Below are positions 32,477-41,728 of a DNA stretch of 64,000 nucleotides, one piece after another. Made by a program: the position numbers and the translations under genes. The stretch is from Lachnoclostridium sp. An131 (GTDB taxonomy: Bacteria; Bacillota; Clostridia; Lachnospirales; Lachnospiraceae): positions 1 to 64,000 of the forward strand of contig NZ_NFLI01000013.1 of the NCBI RefSeq assembly GCF_002160825.1, written 5' to 3'. The notes below the pieces were generated by a model. It was not told where the DNA came from, ran no database searches, and worked only from the letters and a program-made list of their open reading frames with translations. Every line of letters begins with the position of its first letter. Positions within the stretch are counted from its first letter, which is position 1.

Positions 32477-33898
32477 ATGCCATCCAAAGCTGAATTTTAC
32501 CGGCAGATGGCCGAACAGGTATCGACCCAGCTTGTGGGAAGCTGGAAGGAATGGACGGCTTTTCTTACCACTGCCGCGCGCCTTTATAAGTACCCGTTCC
32601 ATGAGCAGATGATGATTTACGCCCAGCGCCCGGATGCCACCGCCTGCGCCGAGTATGACCTGTGGAACAACCGTATGGGCCGCTACGTCCGGCGCGGTTC
32701 CAAGGGCATCGCCCTGGTGGATGATTCCGGCGACCGGCTCCGTCTGCGCTATGTGTTCGATATTTCCGACACCGGCACCCGTGAACATTCCCGCACCCCC
32801 TGGCTGTGGACGCTGGAAGAATCCCATACTGCTCCGGTCGCAGCCATGCTGGAAAACCGTTATGAAATGACCGGGAGCGATCTTGCCGAACAGCTGACCC
32901 GTGTGGCCGGAAAACTGGCAGAGGAATACTGGACGGAGTATCAACAGGACATTCGCCACATCGTTGACGGTTCATTCCTGGAGGAATATGATGAAATTGA
33001 CATCGGAGTACAGTTCCAATCAGCCGCCACTGTCAGCATCGCCTATGCCCTGATGTCCCGCTGCGGACTGGAGCCGGAACAGCACTTTGATTACGAAGAT
33101 TTCATGCCGATCTTTGACTTCAACACCCCGGCCACTGTCAGGGCGCTGGGAACAGCCGTCAGCCAGGCAAGTCAGCAGGTGCTGCGGCAGATCGGCGTCA
33201 CCATCCAAAACTACGAACGCGCACAGATCGCGGAAAGGAGCGTCACACATGGAGAACAACCTGACCTACATCCAGAACGGGGACTATCTGATTCCCGAAC
33301 TGAAGCTGACCGAGCAGCCGCCGAGGCCCCTGGGCAAGTACGGCAGGATGCGGAAAACCTATCTGAAGGAGCACCGGCCCATCCTGTACAACCAGCTGTT
33401 GATGACCGAGAAGCTGTACCCGCACCTCGCGGAGATCGACGAGACGGCGAACCGGCGTCTGGAGCAGATGATGCCGAAGCTGGCCGAGGCAGCGGGCGCA
33501 ACGGAGCAGCTGAAAGCCCGCGACCCGATGAAGTGGGTGGGCCTGATGAACACCTGCAAGGCTCAGGCGGAAGAAATCCTGCTAGCGGAACTTATCAACA
33601 GCTGACCTTAAACCTGTTCCTCTCCGAAGCGGAACAAATAAAAGCCATCGACGAAGGATCGAGCGTACAAACGCCCGGTCCTTTTTCTATGCCGGAACAC
33701 CATACCACGACAGAGCGCCCGGCAGCGCCCCAGCGCCGGACGCTGACCCAAGCCGAGATTGACGCGGCTATCCAGGAATGGAACGGCAATATTGAGAGCA
33801 AGCACGCAGTCGTGCGCTATATGAAGGACCACGCCCGTGAAAAGGACACCGCCGCCTGGCTGCGGCAGGAGTTTGGCGATGATCTGCCTGCCTTGTAA
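32477..33898 (+). pseudogene. N-terminal part of the giant SNF2/DNA-methylase protein of Tn1549-like elements
   Basis: A 473-codon frame after AAAGGAGG matches the start of the roughly 2,000-residue or longer helicase/methylase proteins of these elements. It begins MPSKAEFYRQMAEQVSTQLVGSWKEW, then AARLYKYPFHEQMMIYAQRPDATACAEYDLW and GRYVRRGSKGIALVDDSG. A low-complexity Arg/Gly/Ala/Glu/Asp-rich section (about residues 255-375) precedes QLTLNLFLSEAEQIKAID. The frame stops after DTAAWLRQEFGDDLPAL, where the family protein continues, and recombinase sequence follows at once. All catalytic domains are thus lost. A tnpV gene is nested in another frame. Confidence 0.82.
33249..33605 (+). CDS. tnpV: TnpV-family protein nested in another frame of the helicase gene
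   Basis: A 118-residue protein starting MENNLTYIQNGDYLIPELKLTEQ, with KYGRMRKTYLKEHRPILYNQLL, ETANRRLEQMMPKLAEAAGATEQLK and WVGLMNTCKAQAEEILLAELI, all typical of TnpV. It has its own ribosome binding site AAAGGAG (33234-33240), eight bases before ATG 33249. It lies entirely inside the helicase-fragment gene in the +1 frame. The low-complexity section of the helicase protein is exactly the overlapped part. Both frames look like recognised families, so this is a dual-coding region. Confidence 0.8.
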   Translation: MENNLTYIQNGDYLIPELKLTEQPPRPLGKYGRMRKTYLKEHRPILYNQLLMTEKLYPHLAEIDETANRRLEQMMPKLAEAAGATEQLKARDPMKWVGLMNTCKAQAEEILLAELINS

Positions 33899-33900
33899 AA

Positions 33901-34656
33901 AAGAGGGTAAAGTCTCACGATTATGAGTTATATGAAGGCTTGCATGATCCAATCGTTACTCAAGAACAGTGGGACGCCGTAAAGGCCAAGCAGAGAGAAA
34001 GAGGCCATGTTTCGGTTAATACAAACAGGAAGTTGGCTAATCCTTTTGCTTCTATTTTATATTGTGAAAAATGCGGTGCGCTTATGAAGCGAAATGTCCC
34101 TAGCAAAAAGCAGAGTACATTGCCTTGGTATCGCTGCCCAACTAGGGGGTGTAACTGTCGGGCAATCAAATGTGATTTTGCAGAGGATGCGATTTTGGAT
34201 GCAATGAGAAGTTGGTTGGCAGAATATACGATCAGGGTAAAATCAGATGATCTTCCTCAAACAGATCCTATTGATACAGCCTTATCTGTTGTTCAAGGTC
34301 AACTGGCTCAACTTCGCACACAACAGGACAATATTTGCGAATACTTAGAGAAAGGCGTTTATACCGTTGAAATGTTCACAAAACGCAATGAGACATTGAT
34401 GAAAGAGCTTCGAAAGCTGCAAGCCTCAGAGGATGACCTGCTGAAGCAGAAGGAATCCAAGAGCAGTACGAAAAGCATTGAAGCAGAGGTAATACCTACA
34501 ACACAGCAAATCCTGGACAGTTATCCCCACCTATCGGTAGAAGAAAAAAATCGGTTGTGGAAAATTGTCATGAAGAAAATCACAATGTATCGAACTCCAG
34601 AAGGAGACTTTACCCTACATATTTATCCAAAGCTCCCTATGGGAAACACGCCGTAG
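33901..34656 (+). pseudogene. C-terminal part of a large serine recombinase
   Basis: About 250 codons of the DNA-binding and coiled-coil part of a TnpX/CcrA-type serine recombinase: SHDYELYEGLHDPIVTQEQWDAV, a recombinase zinc ribbon (LYCEKCGALMKRNV, then RCPTRGCNCRAIKC), and a long coiled coil (DPIDTALSVVQGQLAQLRTQQDNICEYLEKGVY). The N-terminal catalytic serine domain is missing; the joint with the helicase gene lies at about 33895. A TTG at 33940 could allow translation of 238 residues but not activity. Its place next to the right attachment site is where the integrase of such elements belongs. Confidence 0.85.
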
Positions 34657-34699
34657 GCTGTAGGCGAGTTCAAATCTATATCTCGACGCTGCCCTCCTC

Positions 34700-34747
34700 T
34701 TGTGATATACTAATCTATAGTATGTCTTTACGAGAGGAGGATTTTTT
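34700..34747 (+). promoter_or_regulatory. Element-borne promoter and ribosome binding site for the target gene
   Basis: Between the recombinase stop (34656) and the ATG at 34748 lie two possible -10 boxes, TATACT (34706-34711) and TATAGT (34716-34721), and a strong ribosome binding site GAGAGGAGG (34732-34740). No good -35 is evident. Since this DNA is element-derived, it replaces the lost 5' region of the interrupted GTPase gene. Confidence 0.55.
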
Positions 34748-37501
34748 ATGGGCCGACAGGCCAACGAAACGAAGCCTATCAAACATATTTGTGCGGGTCT
34801 GTTGGCCCATGTGGACGCCGGGAAGACGACCCTTGCGGAGAGTATGCTTTACCACTGCGGCAGCATCCGTAAAGCCGGACGGGTGGATCATGGGGATACC
34901 CATATGGATACCTATGAGCTGGAGCGGTCCAGAGGAATCACGATTTTCGCCAGCCAGGCGCAGCTGGCCCTGGCCGCCCGAAGCGGCGCGGATGACAGCG
35001 GGGCAGAGCGGGAATCTCTGATTCAGGCAGCTCTTGTGGACACGCCGGGACATGTGGATTTTTCGGCGGAAATGGAGCGCACCCTGTGGATACTGGATTA
35101 CTGTATTCTCGTTATCAGCGGAGCGGACGGTGTGCAGGGCCATGTGAGAACCCTGTGGCGCCTGCTGTCCCAGTACCGGATTCCGGTCTTTCTCTTTATC
35201 AACAAGATGGATCAGCAGGGAACGGACAGAGAAACCCTGCTGGCAGAGCTGAGAGCGGAGCTTGACGAGCGGTGCGTGGACTTCTCAGAGGACCGCGGCC
35301 CAGGGGAGCTGTGGGAGGATCTGGCGGTCTGTGATGAGGAGCTTCTGGAAGCATATCTGGAGAAGGGAGAGCTCCCGGATGAACGAATCGCGGAAAAGAT
35401 AGCGGACAGAAAGGTGTTTCCCTGTTATTTTGGTTCCGCTTTGAAGGATGAGGGCGTGGAAGAGTTCCTGAAGGGGCTTGGGCGTTTTCTGATCTGCCCG
35501 TCTTATCCCGGGGAGTTTGGCGCGCGTGTCTATAAGATAGGAAGAGACGGCCAGGGAAACCGTCTGAGCTATCTGAAGGTGACCGGAGGCAGCCTGAAGG
35601 TGAAGCAGAATCTGACCGGAGAGCGGGACGGAGAGGTATGGGAAGAAAAGGCAGACCAGCTCCGGCTCTATTCCGGGGCCGGATTTCAGCCCATTCAGGA
35701 AGCGGAGGCAGGGACGGTCTGCGCAGTGACGGGTCTGTCCCGCACTTATGAGGGAGAGGGGCTTGGCCTTGAGGAGAACGGACCTGTGCCGGAGCTGGAA
35801 CCTGTGCTGACTTATCAGCTTCTTCCGCCGGAGGGCGTCAATCTTCATGAGCTCCTGGGAAATTTAAGGACCCTGGAGGAGGAGCTTCCGGAGCTCCATG
35901 TGGTCTGGAGAGAGGAGCTTGGAGAGATTCATGTCCGTGTGATGGGCGAGGTTCAGCTGGAGATTTTAAAAAATCTGATGGAAGAGCGCTTTGGCGTGCC
36001 GGTGGAATTCGGCGCGGGCAGTATCGTATATAAGGAGACGATTCGGAACACTGTGGAGGGCGTGGGCCATTTTGAGCCCCTGCGCCACTATGCGGAGGTC
36101 CATCTTCTGCTGGAGCCCGGGAAGCCGGGCAGCGGACTGGTCTTTGAAAGCCGCTGCAGCGAGGATGTGCTGGACCGGAACTGGCAGAGGCTGATTCTGA
36201 CTCATCTGCGGGAGAGGAACCATCCGGGAGTGCTGACGGGATCGGACATCACGGATATGAAGATCACGCTGATGTCCGGCAGGGCCCATCCCAAGCACAC
36301 GGAGGGCGGTGATTTCCGCCAGGCTACCTACCGGGCAGTGCGCCAGGGCCTGAAGCAGGCGGAGTCTGTGCTTCTGGAGCCCTTTTATGAGTTCCGTCTG
36401 GAGGTGCCGCCGGACCGGGTAGGCCGGGCCATGACGGACATCCAGAAGATGGGAGGAAGCTTTTCTGAGCCGGGCCAGGAAGGCAGACTGATGCTGCTGA
36501 CCGGCATGGCTCCGGTATCGAAGCTGCAGGGGTACAGCGCTGAGGTGACTGCCTACACAAAAGGAGAAGGCAGATTTTCCTGCGTGCTGAAGGGCTACGG
36601 TCCCTGCGCGGACGCGGATGAGGTGATCGCGGCAGCAGGCTACGACTCGGAACTGGATGCGGAGAATCCCACAGGGTCTGTCTTCTGCGCCCACGGGGCA
36701 GGCTTTTATGTGCCCTGGAATCAGGTCTTTTCCTATATGCACCTGGAAAGCGCGCTCCGGCCTGAAAAGACGGCAGAGCGCACCGGCCTTGCCGCCGCCA
36801 GGCAGAGCCGTTCCTCTCTGGGCGCGGTAGATCCGAAGGAGCTGGAGGAAATTTTTGAGCGTACTTATGGCCCTATCCGCCGTGACCGGCAGGGTGTGGG
36901 ACGCCGGGAGAGGGTCTTCCGTCCCGATCCGGAGGATGAGCCGGTCCGTAAGATCAAGAGCCGGAGAGGAGAAAAGGAATATCTTCTGGTGGACGGCTAC
37001 AATATTATTTTTGCCTGGGACGAGCTCAAAGAGCTGTCAGAGCTGAACCTGGAATCGGCCAGGGGACGGCTGATGGACATTCTCTGCGATCTGCAGGGAG
37101 CTCTTGGCTGTACGGTGATTCTGGTATTTGACGCCTACCGGGTGGAAGGAAACCGGGGCGAAGTCATGAAATACCACAATATCCATGTAGTGTATACAAA
37201 GGAGGCCGAGACGGCCGATCAGTACATAGAAAAGACGGTTCACGAGATCGGAAGAAAGCACCGGGTGACGGTGGCTACGTCCGACGGTCTGGAACAGGTG
37301 ATTATTCTGGGCCAGGGAGCGGCCAGGCTGTCGGCGGCCGGACTTCATGAGCTGGTGCAGCTTACGAAGGAACAGCTGCGGGAGACGGTCAGCCAGACGG
37401 AGCCGGGCGGAAAGAACTACCTGTTTGAGCAGCTTTCGGAGGACACGCGGCGGCTCATCGAGGAGATCCGCGCAGGAAGTACGGAAGAAGAAAACGGATA
37501 G
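34748..37501 (+). CDS. TetM-like translational GTPase fused to a YacP/Rae1-type NYN nuclease domain
   Basis: A 917-residue fusion. Residues 15-700 form an EF-G-like GTPase of the tetracycline ribosomal protection type: G1 AHVDAGKTTL, G2 ERSRGITIF, G3 DTPGHVDF, G4 NKMD, then domains II-V including GEVQLEILKNLMEERFGVPVEF. Residues about 743-900 form a NYN domain (EYLLVDGYNIIFAWDEL, VILVFDAYRVEGN, VVYTKEAETADQYIEK, VATSDGLEQVIILGQGA) like Rae1/YacP, a ribosome-associated endonuclease in Bacillus subtilis. The first 20 or so codons come from the integrated element. Downstream genes are chromosomal. A role in ribosome rescue or mRNA cleavage is inferred; drug resistance is not shown. Confidence 0.88.
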   Translation: MGRQANETKPIKHICAGLLAHVDAGKTTLAESMLYHCGSIRKAGRVDHGDTHMDTYELERSRGITIFASQAQLALAARSGADDSGAERESLIQAALVDTPGHVDFSAEMERTLWILDYCILVISGADGVQGHVRTLWRLLSQYRIPVFLFINKMDQQGTDRETLLAELRAELDERCVDFSEDRGPGELWEDLAVCDEELLEAYLEKGELPDERIAEKIADRKVFPCYFGSALKDEGVEEFLKGLGRFLICPSYPGEFGARVYKIGRDGQGNRLSYLKVTGGSLKVKQNLTGERDGEVWEEKADQLRLYSGAGFQPIQEAEAGTVCAVTGLSRTYEGEGLGLEENGPVPELEPVLTYQLLPPEGVNLHELLGNLRTLEEELPELHVVWREELGEIHVRVMGEVQLEILKNLMEERFGVPVEFGAGSIVYKETIRNTVEGVGHFEPLRHYAEVHLLLEPGKPGSGLVFESRCSEDVLDRNWQRLILTHLRERNHPGVLTGSDITDMKITLMSGRAHPKHTEGGDFRQATYRAVRQGLKQAESVLLEPFYEFRLEVPPDRVGRAMTDIQKMGGSFSEPGQEGRLMLLTGMAPVSKLQGYSAEVTAYTKGEGRFSCVLKGYGPCADADEVIAAAGYDSELDAENPTGSVFCAHGAGFYVPWNQVFSYMHLESALRPEKTAERTGLAAARQSRSSLGAVDPKELEEIFERTYGPIRRDRQGVGRRERVFRPDPEDEPVRKIKSRRGEKEYLLVDGYNIIFAWDELKELSELNLESARGRLMDILCDLQGALGCTVILVFDAYRVEGNRGEVMKYHNIHVVYTKEAETADQYIEKTVHEIGRKHRVTVATSDGLEQVIILGQGAARLSAAGLHELVQLTKEQLRETVSQTEPGGKNYLFEQLSEDTRRLIEEIRAGSTEEENG
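34803..34813 (+). repeat. Right attachment-site core
   Basis: TGGCCCATGTG, identical to 18953-18963, within the codons for Leu-Ala-His-Val just before the P-loop. From here rightwards the GTPase gene is original chromosome. Confidence 0.75.
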
Positions 37502-37584
37502 CGATTCAGTGCGGGCCCAATTCTTACAGGAAAGAAACAGAACCGTTACAAAATGACAGAGAATGAGGAAAGCAGGAGATATAG

Positions 37585-38739
37585 ATGAATAAGAAAGAGA
37601 TATCCGAAATCAAAAAGCAGCTGACGCCGGAGAACTGCGCGCTGACGCGGCTCTGCGCCTGCTATGTGGACGGAGAAAAGAATAAAAAAAGCGAGATGAA
37701 GGAAGCGTTTCTCTCGCAATCGGAGGAAGAGTGCTTCAAGTATTTTGAGATTTTCCGGAAGAGCCTGTCGGGAACCGTAGGAAAGAACCTGATCAATCTG
37801 GAATTTCCGCTGGACGCGGAGATGGAGGGCGGGGCCCAGGAATTTCTCATGCGCCTTAAGGAAAGCCGTCTGAAGGACGACGAGCTTCTGGAGGAATTTT
37901 ATGACCGGATCATCGAGAGCTTTGACTATGGAGAAAATTATCTGATTCTTCTGGTCCATGGCGCATATGATATACCGGGAAAGTCTTCTGACAACGAGGA
38001 AATGTTTGACGCTTCCGACGAGGTGTACGAGTATCTGCTCTGTGCGGTCTGTCCTGTAAACCTGTCCAAAGCAGGCTTAAGCTACGACGCGGAGAATAAC
38101 CGGTTCGGCTCCCGGGTGCGGGACTGGCTGGTGGAGCTTCCCATGGCAGGCTTCCTGTTTCCGGCATTCCAGGACAGAAGCACGGATCTGCACAGTATGC
38201 TATATTATTCCAAGAATCCGGAGGAGCTGCGGGATGATTTTGTGGAAAAGCTTTTTGGCTGCAGCACGCCTCTGTCCGCGGGAGATCAGAAGGAAACCTT
38301 CAACGCCATGATTGAGGAGACTCTGGGCGAGGAATGCGATTATGAGGCGGTCCGCAATATCCACGAAAAGCTCCAGGAGCTGGTGGAGGAGCGGAAAGAC
38401 GAGCCGGAGCCGCTGGTGCTTGACAAGGCTGAGGTAAAACAGCTTCTGGCAGGCAGCGGCGTGGACGCGGAGAAGTTTGAAGAGCTGGAGGAGCGCTACG
38501 AGGAGACGGCGGGCGCCCAGACAGAATTTCTGGCCTCCAATATCATCAATACGAGAAAATTTGAGATTAAGACGCCGGATGTGGTGATTCAGGTGAATCC
38601 GGAAAGGGCCGATCTGGTGGAAACCAGAATGATAGACGGCCGCCAGTGTCTGGTGATCCCGGTGGACGATTCTGTGGAGGTCAACGGTATCTCTGTCCGG
38701 ACACTGGACAAAAGAAATATGGAAAAGAGGGATTTTTGA
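37585..38739 (+). CDS. DUF4317 family protein
   Basis: A 384-residue soluble, acidic protein. It begins MNKKEISEIKKQLTPENCALTRLCACYVDGEKN, and has YLILLVHGAYDIPGK, YEYLLCAVCPVNLSKAGL and FLFPAFQDRSTDLHSMLYY, which mark the DUF4317 family restricted to Clostridia and relatives. The C terminus carries IQVNPERADLVETRMIDGR. ATG 37585 follows AGCAGGAGAT. The stop overlaps the greA start by one base (TGATG). Function unknown; the link to greA suggests something tied to transcription. Confidence 0.85.
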   Translation: MNKKEISEIKKQLTPENCALTRLCACYVDGEKNKKSEMKEAFLSQSEEECFKYFEIFRKSLSGTVGKNLINLEFPLDAEMEGGAQEFLMRLKESRLKDDELLEEFYDRIIESFDYGENYLILLVHGAYDIPGKSSDNEEMFDASDEVYEYLLCAVCPVNLSKAGLSYDAENNRFGSRVRDWLVELPMAGFLFPAFQDRSTDLHSMLYYSKNPEELRDDFVEKLFGCSTPLSAGDQKETFNAMIEETLGEECDYEAVRNIHEKLQELVEERKDEPEPLVLDKAEVKQLLAGSGVDAEKFEELEERYEETAGAQTEFLASNIINTRKFEIKTPDVVIQVNPERADLVETRMIDGRQCLVIPVDDSVEVNGISVRTLDKRNMEKRDF

Positions 38740-39236
38740 TGCGGGAGCAGCTGACAAAGCATGACGTGGAAAAGATACAGGAAGAGATTGACCACAGAAA
38801 GCTTGTGGTGCGCAAAGAGGCCATCGAGGCGGTGAAAGAGGCCCGGGCGCAGGGAGACTTAAGCGAAAATTTTGAGTATTACGCGGCAAAGCGCGAGAAA
38901 AACCAGAATGAAAGCCGAATCCGCTACCTGGAGCGGATGCTGCGCACGGCTGAGATTATCGAGGATGAATCCGGCGCCGATGAGATAGGGCTGAATACCC
39001 GCGTGGAGCTTTATTATGAGGATGAGGACGAGACAGAATGGATCAAGCTCGTGACTTCCATCCGCGGAAATTCCATGGAAGGGCGCATCAGCATTGAATC
39101 GCCCCTTGGAAAGGCCATCCAGGGTCATAAGGCGGGAGACCGGGTCCATGTACAGGTGGGAGACGGCGGCTACGATGTGGTGATCCGTTCCATTGAAAAA
39201 GACGCCGGGGATGAGGATGAGATAAGAAAGTTTTGA
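38739..39236 (+). CDS. greA: Transcription elongation factor GreA
   Basis: A 165-residue cleavage factor that rescues backtracked RNA polymerase. The N-terminal coiled coil carries the acidic tip (EARAQGDLSENFEYYAAKREKNQNESRI), and the C-terminal domain contains the FKBP-like SPLGKAIQGHKAGDRVHVQV. The start ATG 38739 is coupled to DUF4317 by TGATG; the longer upstream frame overlaps that gene. A palindromic stem (39324-39344, arms CAGCGGGC/GCCCGCTG) lies in the 170-base gap that follows. Confidence 0.9.
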   Translation: MREQLTKHDVEKIQEEIDHRKLVVRKEAIEAVKEARAQGDLSENFEYYAAKREKNQNESRIRYLERMLRTAEIIEDESGADEIGLNTRVELYYEDEDETEWIKLVTSIRGNSMEGRISIESPLGKAIQGHKAGDRVHVQVGDGGYDVVIRSIEKDAGDEDEIRKF

Positions 39237-39405
39237 CAGTAACCGGGAAAGAACCTTCGGAATCATGATTTGCCATGCAAGGATTGACCAGACGGTGCGT
39301 TTGGGGTAGACTAGAGATATGCGCAGCGGGCGTCATGCCCGCTGTGTTCCTGTGATAAGGGAAAGACTGCCGGAGGCAGAAGGAATATAAGAAGAACGGG
39401 GAGAA

Positions 39406-40266
39406 ATGATGAATACAGGAATGATGGTGCCGTTTGTGAAGTGGGCAGGCGGAAAAAGACAGATGCTGGAGCAGCTTACGTTGCGCATGCCTGATGAATA
39501 TGGAATATATTATGAACCCTTTGTGGGAGGCGGAGCCCTGGCTCTCTATCTGGAGCCGGAGCGGGCTTTCTTAAATGATATTAACAGAGAACTGGTCCAT
39601 ACCTATACAGAGATCCGGGATCATCTGGATACGATTCTGGTGCTCCTGGATACCATGGACAAGGTGACCTGTACTAAGGAATACTATTATGAGATGCGGA
39701 GCCGCTACAATGAGAAGCTGAGGCTGCAGGATTATGACACAGAGATGGCAGCCCTGTTCATTTATCTGAACAAGCACTGCTTTAACGGCCTGTACCGGGT
39801 GAATACCCAGGGCCAGTTTAATGTGCCCTGGAATCAGAAGCAGCAGGTACGCTCCATGGATATGGAGAACATTAAACGGATTTCCGCTTTTCTGAAATCT
39901 GTGACAATCACCTGTCAGGACTTTGAGGCATCTCTGAAAGGGATAAAGAAAGGGGATTTCGTTTATTTTGACAGCCCCTATGCCCCTTTGAATCCCGCCT
40001 CTTTTGATTCTTATACGAAGGAAGGCTTTGCGGAGGAGGAGCACCGCCGGCTGGCAGGCCTGTTCCGCCGGCTGACGGACGAAGGCGTATACTGCATGCT
40101 GACCAACCATAATACGGAGCTGATCCGGGAACTGTATGACGGTTTTCTGATTGAGGAGATTGACGTGCGCCGGGCCATCAATTCCGATCCGAAGAAGCGG
40201 ACCGGAAAAGAGGTCATCATCCGAAATTACGGAGAGGCGGTCAAGGACGCGGAGCACGGGGAATGA
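39406..40266 (+). CDS. dam: Dam-type DNA adenine methyltransferase
   Basis: A 286-residue D12-class N6-adenine methyltransferase, probably acting on GATC. Motif X/N-terminal KWAGGKRQM, SAM motif YEPFVGGGAL, FLNDINRELV, LNKHCFNGLYRVNTQGQFNVP and catalytic motif DSPYAPL (in place of the more usual DPPY) are in family order. ATG 39406 follows GGGGAG; ATG 39409 is an equal alternative. Its stop overlaps the following alkyltransferase gene. No restriction enzyme gene is adjacent, so it is an orphan methylase of possible regulatory or repair use. Confidence 0.88.
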   Translation: MMNTGMMVPFVKWAGGKRQMLEQLTLRMPDEYGIYYEPFVGGGALALYLEPERAFLNDINRELVHTYTEIRDHLDTILVLLDTMDKVTCTKEYYYEMRSRYNEKLRLQDYDTEMAALFIYLNKHCFNGLYRVNTQGQFNVPWNQKQQVRSMDMENIKRISAFLKSVTITCQDFEASLKGIKKGDFVYFDSPYAPLNPASFDSYTKEGFAEEEHRRLAGLFRRLTDEGVYCMLTNHNTELIRELYDGFLIEEIDVRRAINSDPKKRTGKEVIIRNYGEAVKDAEHGE

Positions 40267-40571
40267 AGCACGTTCTGGATGAAGACCTAATTTATGAGAT
40301 TCTTTCCGTGGTGGAAGAGATCCCGGAAGGATGTGTGGCCACCTATGGACAGATCGCCAGACTCATTGGCCGGGAGAAAAATTCCAGGCTGGTGGGAAAG
40401 GTGCTAAGCATGGCGGAATATTACGGGCAGTATCCCTGCCACCGGGTCGTGAACCATGCGGGAAGGCCGGCGCCGGGCTGGAGAGAGCAGGAGGAGCTGC
40501 TGCATGAGGAAGGCGTGGAGCTGAAAAGAAACGGCTGTGTGGATTTGAAAAAGTATCAGTGGGACTGCTGA
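40263..40571 (+). CDS. MGMT-family alkyltransferase domain protein with active PCHR
   Basis: A 102-residue protein equivalent to the DNA-binding, active-site domain of O6-alkylguanine-DNA alkyltransferases. Landmarks are IPEGCVATYGQIARLIGREKNSRLVGKVL and the acceptor motif PCHRVV with Cys59. Alkyltransferase-like proteins usually have Trp in place of this Cys, so this one could transfer the alkyl group to itself. The N-terminal domain of full MGMT is missing. It overlaps dam by ATGA, pairing DNA methylation with repair. Confidence 0.85.
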   Translation: MKHVLDEDLIYEILSVVEEIPEGCVATYGQIARLIGREKNSRLVGKVLSMAEYYGQYPCHRVVNHAGRPAPGWREQEELLHEEGVELKRNGCVDLKKYQWDC

Positions 40572-40615
40572 GAATGTATGGAAAATCCGGCCGAAAGAGC
40601 TGAAAGAATGAAAGC

Positions 40616-40646
40616 AGGGAGCCGTTCCTTCAGTGGGCGGCTCCCT
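40616..40646. terminator. Hairpin terminator between convergent genes
   Basis: A nine-base stem (AGGGAGCCG at 40616-40624 with CGGCTCCCT at 40638-40646) around a 13-base loop lies between the alkyltransferase and amidase genes. It is short of T residues, so it is only moderately supported. Confidence 0.6.
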
Positions 40647-40659
40647 TCGTGTATGGTAT

Positions 40660-41532
40660 TTACGTGGTAATATAAGTATTGTATCCCTTCTGGCGCACTT
40701 CCCGCTCCATGGCGATGGCGTTGCTTAAACGGGAATATGCTCCTACCTGCACCTTATACAGGCCATCCTGGTAAATGATGTAGGCCGGGAAGCCGTCGTT
40801 TTCCAGAAGGCTTAACAGATTGTCGGCGTTCTGCCGGTCGCGGAAGGCCCCTGCCTGCACCCGGTACAGTTCCTGCTCCGGGCCTGTGCCCTCAGGCATG
40901 GAGGGGCATACAGGGCAGTTCTGCCCGTTTCCCATTATATTATTTCCCATATTGTTTCCCATCGAATTTCCAGTCATATTTCCTCCTCCTGATACATTCT
41001 GATTTTCCAGTGTTTCCATGATGCCGTCAGCGATCCCCTGGGCTATGGCCTGGAATCGGGAATCAAACAGCTGATTATCTGTAGTGCTGTCGATGAATCC
41101 TGCCTCCACAAGAAGGGCGGGCATCTGCGTGCTGTTCAGCACCACCAGATTGGGACGGATGCTTACGCCTGCGTTGCGGAACCCCAGACGCTCCAGATTG
41201 GCGTTGATGTTCTGGGCCATTTCCTTTTTGATGCCGGAATCGTCGTAGATCAGTGTCTGGACTCCCGAATATTTCCCGGGATACTCTGCAGCGTTCCGGT
41301 GAATCGAGACGAAAAGATCCGCTCCTTCTTCGTTGGCGATGGCTGCCTTCTGCCCTACGGACTGGGTGGTGTCCGTAGTTCTTGTGTAGCTCACGTCATA
41401 GCCGTTTTCCTCCAGAATCCGTCCTACCGCCATGGCAAGGCGCAGGGCATCATCGCTTTCCCGGCGGCCCTGATATACCGCGCCGGGGTTGCTCCCGCCG
41501 TGTCCGGCGTCCACTACTATTTTTGTCGCCAT
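40660..41532 (-). CDS. N-acetylmuramoyl-L-alanine amidase with SPOR domain (CwlC-like)
   Basis: A 290-residue zinc amidase that cuts the peptide from muramic acid in peptidoglycan. The Amidase_3 domain (1-175) has H11 in VVDAGHGG, E25, H77 in SIHRN and the catalytic Glu in LLVEAGFID. A Met/Asn/Gly-rich linker (about 180-200) and a CPVC pair precede a C-terminal SPOR domain (about 220-290; YRVQAGAFRDRQNADNLLSLL). There is no signal peptide, as in B. subtilis CwlC, which lyses the mother cell in sporulation. ATG 41532 is used. A sporulation role is inference. Confidence 0.87.
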   Translation of the reverse strand: MATKIVVDAGHGGSNPGAVYQGRRESDDALRLAMAVGRILEENGYDVSYTRTTDTTQSVGQKAAIANEEGADLFVSIHRNAAEYPGKYSGVQTLIYDDSGIKKEMAQNINANLERLGFRNAGVSIRPNLVVLNSTQMPALLVEAGFIDSTTDNQLFDSRFQAIAQGIADGIMETLENQNVSGGGNMTGNSMGNNMGNNIMGNGQNCPVCPSMPEGTGPEQELYRVQAGAFRDRQNADNLLSLLENDGFPAYIIYQDGLYKVQVGAYSRLSNAIAMEREVRQKGYNTYITT

Positions 41533-41728
41533 GCAATCTCCTTATCAACTGAAAGTACATTCTTCACCCATAAGATATGCGTGTAAACTGTGTCTTGTGA
41601 AAATAAATAAAGTGGTGTATCATGAATACGGCTTTTACTTTTCCTGCCCGTTCCGAATCCGAAAAACGCGGCGGATTCCGAAGGAAAAGGGAACATGACT
41701 GTAAGAAAACAGAAAGGATTTGCATAGA

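Noticed and set aside
34748-37501. Acquired tetracycline resistance gene carried by the element
   Set aside because: Only the first codons come from the element; the gene body lies outside it, and the NYN fusion indicates a chromosomal translation factor.
41299-41586. Plus-strand frame opposite the amidase gene
   Set aside because: Antisense shadow of a clear Amidase_3 protein; no ribosome binding site.
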